Of a DNA stretch of 64,000 nucleotides, positions 40,601 to 44,786 are shown piece after piece. The notes under the pieces are model-generated. The model was not told the DNA's origin and did no database searches. It saw only the letters and a program-made list of their open reading frames with translations. Position 1 is the first letter of the stretch. Every line of letters starts with the position of its first letter. The translations under genes and the position numbers were made by a program. This DNA comes from a virus: positions 16,181-80,180 of IMG/VR virus record IMGVR_UViG_3300028844_005393. One strand, given 5' to 3'.

Positions 40601-41096
40601 GACCGAGTCAGAAGATGCTTTATTAATGGATTTATTCGTAAACTCAGAAATACTAGAAAAACGACCTGATTATGAAAAGGTTCTTATTAATTTAAAAGAA
40701 AAGTACGATAATGGAGATTTTGACATAAACGGAGATGGTAAAACAGATGAAGTTGATGCGAATTTACTGCTAAGATACTTCTTGGGAAGACGGGGAAACT
40801 ATCTTACACGAAATTTAATAAGTAAATATGATGACTCAACAAGAAAAGATTCTAGTAGTATAATTAAATACCTAGACGAACAAACTGGAAAAAATCTAGG
40901 AAAAAAAATATTAAAAGATTTCCAAGATTTTTCTGAGAATGATAAAAAAGATTCGGTGGGAAGTTATTTAGCACCATATGCCACAACCATAGGTCTTTAT
41001 AGTGGTTTAGATTTAGTAATGGTTGCAAAATTAGGCAAACCCGTAAAGATATTACCCAACTACCCAATAAACTTTTTAATAAAATTTGATAATTAA
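31653..41096 (+). CDS. Giant propeller/repeat adhesin-like virion protein (3147 residues)
   Basis: One frame of 3147 codons starting at GTG 31653; the next Met is far downstream. Seven FG-GAP-like blades can be traced by their FGxxV...GxP pattern, beginning near residues 243, 330, 391, 663, 2164, 2228 and 2772, i.e. a probable seven-bladed propeller with very large insertions. Between blades four and five lie seven regular SWKNFREN modules of about 152 residues and an eighth, diverged one (about 810-2060). A helical insertion (about 2415-2640) and an NGTY-W unit (about 2348) follow blade six. Residues 2928-3045 hold a dockerin-like pair, DINNDGRFDIIDAS and DINGDGKTDEVDAN. The end matches the end of the previous protein. 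I infer a long host-recognition or adhesion protein. Confidence 0.8.
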   Translation: MIKVLKLSNKSVTRFSTNKKWNYSTLDSGSNIILEQGDNVPLFSSSVNKLSTEQNSSEFQLNMRFGKKISGTFFSKNSKHFDETKEPLNYDGSYQRVVFNSIKHLFYNDYGTVGGNDELNSFYKNPLNLFGSETGIYSSSSFNSKTLEEDPRSERRVLKDEVTVLEVPSNVFGEKIKPGTLKITDNSSDYDSIEIVDDGNTNLIIGSGNFNNVNEMNLNNNLFSSISETSSSDNKINIDYTDLSYGYTIDTHGDFLLSGAPILSDSVSENQSGRACLHKYNPKTKKHEIIKNFYCPFTQNGIAHENRNDNCEFILTELGGIVSSEDFLVNDDFGKSVSINDTICAIGSPGSHINGRHTEQATGHIFVYHKDKGGKENWGIVNVFEGTPNSEFGHSVSINEEFIAVGSPNFEDGIGCVYLFKKTKRTKEHPWIKTSSVYDSYKWNDLLEKYEGIPKQDDTKYKEYIKIRDSIVSRRIEKIRTELKKIKESGVISELEYLDRLPTKDDFSEIFPFEYLYTTSNECNDSDTPWFKEKIWNKNTHPATRCNSKNSDKHFNKSMWPGYMTDEKTDLYIPNPEHEQNKDNKWAYRWKLQNVEGGSESIHLFGEDIECELDIFTTFEDSTLGSFGDSKLPLVEYSESPKYAIGDVTFDLVGVIKSPDKEIRRFGEKVVLNKNKLYISSHSTTNPKCFMFQKTTNEFGCEVWNLKNTISETQLLGHASNSKIDDSLNYAQINHYDSFFEIEICPKHDNYDKWIYSFDKPILNSEKVVVSGTRIDKCDSKCIDTGSYNYYSRFRHIGLKEAGHLKHNYGESTEVISGETGKFYKRPSNYDPYTQPLLMSQNETMELSWKRFRENVSFAYTNVPPGKHKSKMTIYSNKAKLKDGTYDEKETLAEIEANETLNNKKVRLILNSGLGESEYFYEFLFRGSLDGTHYTLNELVDKIDYACTLPPNIGSFVDISDKLDDTLHNHGNCKFFSKEKSASSYIEPWSADDTIAISWKNFRENVSFSYPAVKSGSQPSFMTIYANEAKLKDGTYDPIHTLAEIGAHETLNGEIVRLTFNSGFVNGDEYYYEFLYCGSIEGTHFTLNELKQSLDYECTLPPNQGESISIAEEHFDDPLKNKQYARFFSKGLDSLSYVEPWSADDTIALSWKNVRENVSFSYPAVKSGKQPSFMTIYANEAKQDDGTYNPLYTIAEIGAHETLNGKKVRLTFNTGFAGGDEYYYEFIYRGSIEGTHFTLNELRTKLDDGYAETQINSGDIRYIKNYDKLNIHKRCRLPKFYTKFESQLSYVEPYSSDDHIAISWKNFRENISFSYPNIKTGSEPSFMTIYSNEAKQVDGTYDPIYTLAEIGADNALNGQNVKLYINADNCEHDNTYYYEFIYNGSVNGTHYTLNELKPKFDYECNFPPNLGKSVELKTLDGRFKENNGARFFSKSEDSLSFLGTHSTEDTMGLSWKNFRENVSFSYPRVKQGTKPSFMAIYSNDAKRSDGTYDPMYMLAEIGAHETLNNKMVRLTLNSGFVNGDEHYYEFLYRGSVQGTHFTLNELKTSHEYDCTLPPNQGGYVSISDKNFKDALNNKSRAKFYSKSEDGLSYVEPWSDDKTIAISWKNFRENVSFSYPAVKSGSQPSFMTIYSNEAKSVDGTYDPIHTLAEIGAHDTLNGKKVRLTFNTGFVGGSEYYYEFIYTGSVHGTHYTLNELKESFDYECTLPPNMGKYVSLSKIEFDDYLDNNDKAKFYTKSVEQSAYIQNPTSKDEIAISWKNFRENVSFSYPNVKSGNEPSFMSIYSNDAKDKKGRYDPIKALAEIGADVGLNGKIVRLTFNTGSTNDDEFYYEFKYDGSLTGKNYTLNELAENDLLHKVESGNHIQRKNNSVIEFKVSEKIHRIKVEKVQKEKSNKITTTKNKKLNTIKSFGLLEKNKGKLEVIDIKLRDDILQSSESLNFYSRDDDDELYTENTKLKNEVQIDWRNFRDGVSFYYPIVLKEDNNTPVKMTIYSDHENVDGYDKHRKLAEIITNSGLNGEVVRLSLEPKETNSIFYEFMFDGQPEEGSHYTLAELSTKIPNNRLFKSNDTTPTTEGGTIKNQARESFIPPIVYSSDLESCKVKLDKSKITSGRHNLYILLVDSKLKPLGEETKIEMYNNPSFYNLEDRRNLVKKSYGYSDNIKSEFGRGIDASDKYVVIGNPSDRVYYLNSTKSCVAGSAFVYRVNDDDLNFIEKIYGEDDYENNFSSGFGNDVSILGSNFLVGSYSHEISDMTLTETNSAKRLDIEDLEFGVSKFTDEVYTTTDALITDYEVDLSSEFGDALIKVKLDGLNIDKSLISESTLRANFIDTGNETIRITQVEGESTESINGTYRLVKSPIQIKSGCEIDFNENYRVYINKNNWSIFFDKLRGAWILTDTPNVSVEYEIPSEWTDVLKHFERINLLDKFNILTEEMINTALSLYNIIDEDITTTWRSRKQKQIPKNNIRYADLFRELESVTKLKLNPTIIERLFYLYSSNSRKKIDISILNRWKNSNQNIGVLPFIYELDSVNPISLNFDLLIKTLEVYNLKDYEIAKTWSVKLGYEYLLGDLIDDIRPKYHDNLSLYNLRLISKIAFDFINDRNYSDSDISKNYFRNLVKQDIAIYLDKWKSQVENGFLLSDAFKDINENININFSISDEASEDDLPTKFSYGVGTLSNMEIKVFSNNDTSGNNSSLTWGVYRDATKIVGNQIYFYVNLLPDTQLDDTVVFVYNSVKSAINGYTYYYSIENETGKCKQMKRMKTNKKKYSCKKQYGFAVSLSNNFICVGSPVLGNFNIDELITFGGSSVVSFGTSEKMYIEYNAIHPSYINELGKNIVGTIITYDHSAIKDNKKHYIGNVFYKNGVITLTDRAGYFTNVLSNSGVSGFELEFKSMHTLYENEILCKIEPHEFNFSTNPTAVVAGGINYDINNDGRFDIIDASYIYKYIMGEIGPIEKSDEEIIEEHNAIKLGSNDNWPKQDLLMTESEDALLMDLFVNSEILEKRPDYEKVLINLKEKYDNGDFDINGDGKTDEVDANLLLRYFLGRRGNYLTRNLISKYDDSTRKDSSSIIKYLDEQTGKNLGKKILKDFQDFSENDKKDSVGSYLAPYATTIGLYSGLDLVMVAKLGKPVKILPNYPINFLIKFDN
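34081..37840 (+). repeat. Eight tandem SWKNFREN modules
   Basis: The core Trp codons of the module lie at 34197, 34647, 35103, 35562, 36015, 36471, 36927 and 37545, i.e. spacings of 450-459 bases and then 618 for the diverged last copy. Copies 2, 3 and 6 are nearly identical in DNA around the core, while copies 1, 4 and 8 have drifted. Confidence 0.95.
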
Positions 41097-41109
41097 GGAA
41101 AACTACTTA

Positions 41110-41117
41110 ATATTTAT
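41110..41117 (+). promoter_or_regulatory. ATATTTAT promoter-like element upstream of Gly-rich protein gene
   Basis: ATATTTAT stands in the 53-base gap after the second giant gene, 32 bases before ATG 41150. A good ribosome site (GGAG, 41137-41140) lies between, so a transcript starting near the element would have a normal leader. Confidence 0.45.
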
Positions 41118-41149
41118 GAATAACAACCAAATAACTGGAGAAACTTAAA

Positions 41150-41695
41150 ATGGATATAGATCAAGCAAGAACAGCATCACAACAAACAGGAGCTCATAGA
41201 TGGACTCTCACGACAAATTTAAACAAATTGTATAAAAACGGCGAAGGAAGTGTTTATACAGGTAGAAAAGCTCCAAACGTTCCCACATCATCCAAAGCAC
41301 CACCTTTGAACAAGCAGATTTCTGAAGGTGTTAAGTTTTTTGGTTATGGTCGTGGTAATGTATCAAAGCGTCTTGGGGAAATGGGCAAAGATAAAGATTT
41401 AGGTACAATGGCCGTAGGAGGTGGAGCAGAAGGTGCATTCAGACAGGGTGATACATCATTCCTCGGTGGATTTAATACTTTCAGAGCACCACGTTCAGGT
41501 GAAAGTGATTTCGGTACAAACTTAATCACGTCTCGTGACGCAAGTTGGTACACCCAAGGTCTCACGGGTATCAAGAAGTACGGAAATGAGATTGCCGGAA
41601 TGGTAGGCAAGAACTTTGGAGCACGTGGTGGGGCATCTGAATCCCGTGGTGCTGATGGTTCTGGTGCAGGTGGTGTCGCTGGCAATCGCGCATAA
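41150..41695 (+). CDS. Gly/Ala-rich basic protein, unassigned
   Basis: 181 residues, rich in Gly, Arg, Ser and Ala, with little predicted secondary structure. Segments such as KFFGYGRGNVSKRLGEMGKD and MAVGGGAEGAFRQGDTSFLG are interspersed with Gly runs, and the end is SRGADGSGAGGVAGNRA. A GGAG ribosome site lies 10 bases before the ATG. Base composition is less AT-rich than the neighbours because of the Gly/Arg codons. It has its own promoter-like element and is followed by a run of T (41713-41720) without a clear stem. I do not recognise it. Its place at the end of the tail block suggests an abundant small virion protein, but this is inference only. Confidence 0.6.
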   Translation: MDIDQARTASQQTGAHRWTLTTNLNKLYKNGEGSVYTGRKAPNVPTSSKAPPLNKQISEGVKFFGYGRGNVSKRLGEMGKDKDLGTMAVGGGAEGAFRQGDTSFLGGFNTFRAPRSGESDFGTNLITSRDASWYTQGLTGIKKYGNEIAGMVGKNFGARGGASESRGADGSGAGGVAGNRA

Positions 41696-41729
41696 CTCCC
41701 ATTAAATACTTGCTTTTTTTCTTTAGAAC

Positions 41730-41749
41730 GCATAACATATAGGTTATGC
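41730..41749 (+). promoter_or_regulatory. Hairpin covering the ruvC-like start codon
   Basis: A 7-bp perfect inverted repeat GCATAAC / GTTATGC encloses ATATAG; the start codon ATG 41746 lies in the 3' arm, and the AGG of the ribosome site straddles the loop and the arm. Folding would hide the start, so translation could depend on unwinding or on protein binding. Confidence 0.45.
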
Positions 41750-42276
41750 AAAATAAATCCTATTGTTTGGGGTTGGATATTAGTTCTACGGTGGTTGGTT
41801 ATTGTGTATCTACTTCTAAAGAAAAAGTAACCAATGCCGGTTATATAGATGTTCGCAAAGAAACGAGCATCAAAGAAAAAGCACATAAAGTTGCGAACGA
41901 ACTTGATAAATTAAATCTAGAACCCTCTGAGATTATCGTAGAAGATACATTAAGTGGGTTCGGTGGTGGACGAACAAGTCAACAGACCATTGTAAAGCTA
42001 TCAAAGTGCAATGCGGTAATTAGTTATGTCATCGAAGCACTGTATGAACTAGACGTGGAACACGTTAATGTGTCGTCTCTGCGTAAAGTAGTATTCGGTA
42101 AAAGTCGTGAACAAGGAGTTGATAGTAAAACTTTTGTACGTGAACAACTTGAGAAAAAGATTGATTTAAATCAATTTATTGTCTATAATAGTAGAAAAAA
42201 TTATGATAAAAGGAACTATGATATGTTAGACGCAACCGTGGCATCCTTGTATCATTGGTATACTATTGACAATTAA
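41746..42276 (+). CDS. ruvC: RuvC-like Holliday junction resolvase
   Basis: 176 residues with an RNase H-like RuvC fold. The catalytic acids can be placed: D in CLGLDISSTVVGYCV near the N-terminus, E in IIVEDTLSGFGGG at about residue 65, and a C-terminal D pair in NYDMLDATVASLYHW. The spacing and length are typical of RuvC-family resolvases of marine T4-like phages, which use this enzyme in place of T4 endonuclease VII. It would resolve branched replication and recombination DNA before packaging. It begins an operon-like run with a primase, gp47 and gp46 (TAATGG overlap with the next gene). Its start is inside a hairpin. Confidence 0.85.
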   Translation: MQNKSYCLGLDISSTVVGYCVSTSKEKVTNAGYIDVRKETSIKEKAHKVANELDKLNLEPSEIIVEDTLSGFGGGRTSQQTIVKLSKCNAVISYVIEALYELDVEHVNVSSLRKVVFGKSREQGVDSKTFVREQLEKKIDLNQFIVYNSRKNYDKRNYDMLDATVASLYHWYTIDN

Positions 42277-43202
42277 TGGGGATTTCGGAGCAAAAACTAC
42301 TTGCCTTGTTGCAGAAGGTATTAGGTGAAGGTAAAATCGTCTCTAAAGACGAAGCTATGTTTGTGTGTCCGTTTTCTCATCACAGAAAACCAAAGTTAGC
42401 AGTAAATCTATCTACACAACGATGGCAAAGTTGGATTGACACAAATGCTAAAGGTCGTAGTATCTTTTCGTTATTCAAAAGATTACAAGTTCCAAGCAAC
42501 TATTTTGATGAATTATCTCGTATTGTAAAACTTCCCAAAAGTTCACAAACACAAGAAACAAAAGAAGAATATGTTTCATTGCCTTATGAGTATAAAAAAT
42601 TAACCGAAACGCATACGGATTTTTCATATTCAAAAGCAATGAAGTATTTAAAAAATCGTGGAATTGAATCTTATGATATAGAACGATACGATATTGGATA
42701 TTGTGACAAAGGAGATTATGTTGGAAGAATTATTGTTCCATCGTATGATGCAGATAATAAATTAAATTATTTTCTAGCAAGAGATTTTACAGGTAATGCT
42801 TATTTGAAATACAAAAATCCTCCTGTTAGTAAAGATGTGGTTGTATTTGAAAATCAAATTGATTTCTCTGAACCACTTATTTTATGTGAGGGTGTATTTG
42901 ATGCGATTGCAATTCGTAGAAATGCTATTGCTTTACTTGGAAAGAATATTCCAAACAAATTAAAAATGCGACTTGTTCAACATGGTGTAAAAGAAGTCAG
43001 TATTGTTTTGGATAATGATGCGTTTAAAAATGCGTTGTATTTATCAGAATCACTTATGAATGATAACATCAAAGTGAGATTAGTCAGAATGGGATCAGAA
43101 GATGCCGCTGACTTGGGTTTTAAAAAGGTTATAGAAAGAATCAACTCAACCGACATTTTAGATTTTGGTCAGTTGATGCAACAGAAGTTATGCTTGAATT
43201 AA
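42276..43202 (+). CDS. DNA primase-like Toprim protein with degenerate zinc ribbon
   Basis: 308 residues. The N-terminus has CPFSHHRKPKLAVNLSTQRW followed by SWIDTNAKGRSIFSLFKRL, where related phage primases have a CPFC...CWVC zinc ribbon. Here three of the four Cys positions read Ser, Ser and Asp, so the zinc site looks lost. A Toprim domain follows: ILCEGVFDAIAIRR (catalytic Glu at about residue 207), and IVLDNDAFKNAL (DND at about 247-249). The best family match is the DnaG/gp61 type primase that primes lagging strands with the gp41 helicase. It overlaps RuvC by one base and the Mre11-like gene by 13, so it belongs to the same transcript. Confidence 0.75.
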   Translation: MGISEQKLLALLQKVLGEGKIVSKDEAMFVCPFSHHRKPKLAVNLSTQRWQSWIDTNAKGRSIFSLFKRLQVPSNYFDELSRIVKLPKSSQTQETKEEYVSLPYEYKKLTETHTDFSYSKAMKYLKNRGIESYDIERYDIGYCDKGDYVGRIIVPSYDADNKLNYFLARDFTGNAYLKYKNPPVSKDVVVFENQIDFSEPLILCEGVFDAIAIRRNAIALLGKNIPNKLKMRLVQHGVKEVSIVLDNDAFKNALYLSESLMNDNIKVRLVRMGSEDAADLGFKKVIERINSTDILDFGQLMQQKLCLN

Positions 43203-43894
43203 AAAATAAGTTAAAGAATGTAGAAAAAATATATCATCTAGCAGACATTCATATTCGCAATGTAAAACGTCACACCGAATATACAACCGTGTTTGACAAT
43301 TTCTATGAACAAGTAAAATCTGACAACTACGAAAATGCTATTATTTTCATTGGTGGGGATATTGCTCATGCAAAAACAGAAATGTCTCCTGAACTTATTA
43401 AGCAAATATCAAACTTTCTACGAAAGTGTGCCACGTTACACCCTACGGTTGTAATTGCAGGTAATCACGATTGTAATTTAAATAACCCTGACCGACTTGA
43501 TGTATTATCTCCTATTATGGATATGATGGACGATGATAATTTATATTATTTAAAAGATACAGGTGTATATAAAATCGGTGATGTTGCAATAAGTGTATTT
43601 GGTATATTTGAAGAACCAACCGAATATATACATGGAAATAAAATTGATGATCCGTCAATTAACACAAAGATTGCAGTTTATCACGGAGCAATACGAAGAA
43701 GCACAACCGATATTGGGTATATTGTGGTTGGAGGTGATTTAACTCTTCCTCAGTTTGATGGATATGATATTGTTATGCTTGGTGATATTCACAAGTACCA
43801 AGTGTTACAAGAATATAAAACTGAACATAGATTTATACCGGAAAGTAAACTTGATAAGTATAAACTTGATGGGTGGGACATTTGCAATGACTAA
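43190..43894 (+). CDS. gp47: Mre11/gp47-like nuclease, N-terminal phosphoesterase part only
   Basis: 234 residues. All five calcineurin-like metal motifs are visible: DIH (19-21), GGD (55-57), GNHD (91-94), YHG (164-166) and GDIH (198-201). In complete Mre11 homologues the GDIH motif is soon followed by the capping domain, which opens with a YxGSxIQQNxGE segment. Here the ORF instead ends 33 residues later, after a Lys-rich ESKLDKYKLDGWD tail, and the YSGSMIQQNHGE segment appears at the start of the ORF at 44776. T4 gp47 has about 340 residues, so this is a truncated, probably split, nuclease. The stop overlaps the next ATG (ATGACTAA). Confidence 0.85.
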   Translation: MLELKNKLKNVEKIYHLADIHIRNVKRHTEYTTVFDNFYEQVKSDNYENAIIFIGGDIAHAKTEMSPELIKQISNFLRKCATLHPTVVIAGNHDCNLNNPDRLDVLSPIMDMMDDDNLYYLKDTGVYKIGDVAISVFGIFEEPTEYIHGNKIDDPSINTKIAVYHGAIRRSTTDIGYIVVGGDLTLPQFDGYDIVMLGDIHKYQVLQEYKTEHRFIPESKLDKYKLDGWDICND

Positions 43895-44786
43895 GTTTTT
43901 AATAAGATGTAGAGATATTGACATCGGAGATGTTTTGTTTGCAAGTAGTATTGCAAAAAAACTTAAAGATGAAACTCCGTGGGAAACACCATGTCATATT
44001 GATTTTGATTCTAATTATTTACAAACTCTTGAACTATTAGATAACAATCCTTACATTGACAATGTTTTCTACAAAGATAGTGATGATGATTATACCAAAA
44101 TTTTTGATATAAATAAAAGTAGTCATGTCTTGGATGTATCTACTTCTGTTGTATCACAATATCAACAAATGTGTGGAATAAAAAGTTTCGACGATACCTT
44201 TGAAGTTTTTACAAATTCAATAAGTGACTACTCAATTAAATCTAGTATGAAAGAATTAATTGAGATAGATTATTGGACTAATGATTTAATAAAAATTTGT
44301 TATGTAATGGATTGGGACAGAAAAGGTTATCTATTAGACGAGCACGATTCAATTGTTATTGGAAATGAAATAAACAAAAGAGATACGCATTCAATAGTTG
44401 ATCCACTAAAAGAAACTAATAATATAATGTTATTTGCCATTGGAATTGAATCCCGTGAATCAAAAAACTTTCCTAGTATAAACTCGGCAAGTAAATTTAG
44501 TTTTACTGCTAGTTTAATTAAAAACTCTGATTATGTAATAGGTCCCGAGGGGTGTCTTACTAATATATCATCTGCACTGGGAACTCCTACAATAATCACC
44601 ACTGATTATATTCACCACACTTATGGTCCAAACGGAGTTAGAACAGATAAATCTAAAAAATACACTCCTCCGTTTTTAGGTCCTTGTAAGTATTTTCCAA
44701 ATGGAAATCATACACATTTAGATCCATATCTTAGTGATCGTGAAGTTGGAAACGAAATTTTAAAAATTGTGACAAATGGAAGATAA
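43887..44786 (+). CDS. Glycosyltransferase, GT9-like (GT-B), inserted between gp47 parts
   Basis: 299 residues from ATG 43887, overlapping the gp47 N-part by eight bases. The N-terminus FLIRCRDIDIGDVLFASSIA is the usual opening of heptosyltransferase-type (GT9) enzymes, followed by the second Rossmann strand CHIDFD. The C-terminal domain has SDYVIGPEGCLTNISSALGT followed by PTIITTDYIHHTYGPNGVR, the family's nucleotide-sugar site. The substrate is not readable; GT9 members add heptose or related sugars. The end overlaps the gp46 fusion ORF by 11 bases. It contains no homing-endonuclease or intein motifs, so it looks like a cargo gene placed inside a recombination gene. I am less sure of the exact family than of the fold. 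Confidence 0.65.
   Translation: MTKFLIRCRDIDIGDVLFASSIAKKLKDETPWETPCHIDFDSNYLQTLELLDNNPYIDNVFYKDSDDDYTKIFDINKSSHVLDVSTSVVSQYQQMCGIKSFDDTFEVFTNSISDYSIKSSMKELIEIDYWTNDLIKICYVMDWDRKGYLLDEHDSIVIGNEINKRDTHSIVDPLKETNNIMLFAIGIESRESKNFPSINSASKFSFTASLIKNSDYVIGPEGCLTNISSALGTPTIITTDYIHHTYGPNGVRTDKSKKYTPPFLGPCKYFPNGNHTHLDPYLSDREVGNEILKIVTNGR

Noticed and set aside
41344-41886. Minus-strand frame of 180 codons over the Gly-rich and ruvC genes
   Set aside because: It crosses the gap and the hairpin, has no ribosome site and opposes two well-supported genes.
43887-44786. Intron or intein explanation for the split Mre11 gene
   Set aside because: The inserted ORF overlaps both neighbours with its own start and stop, leaving no room for intron ends, and it lacks intein or homing-endonuclease motifs.
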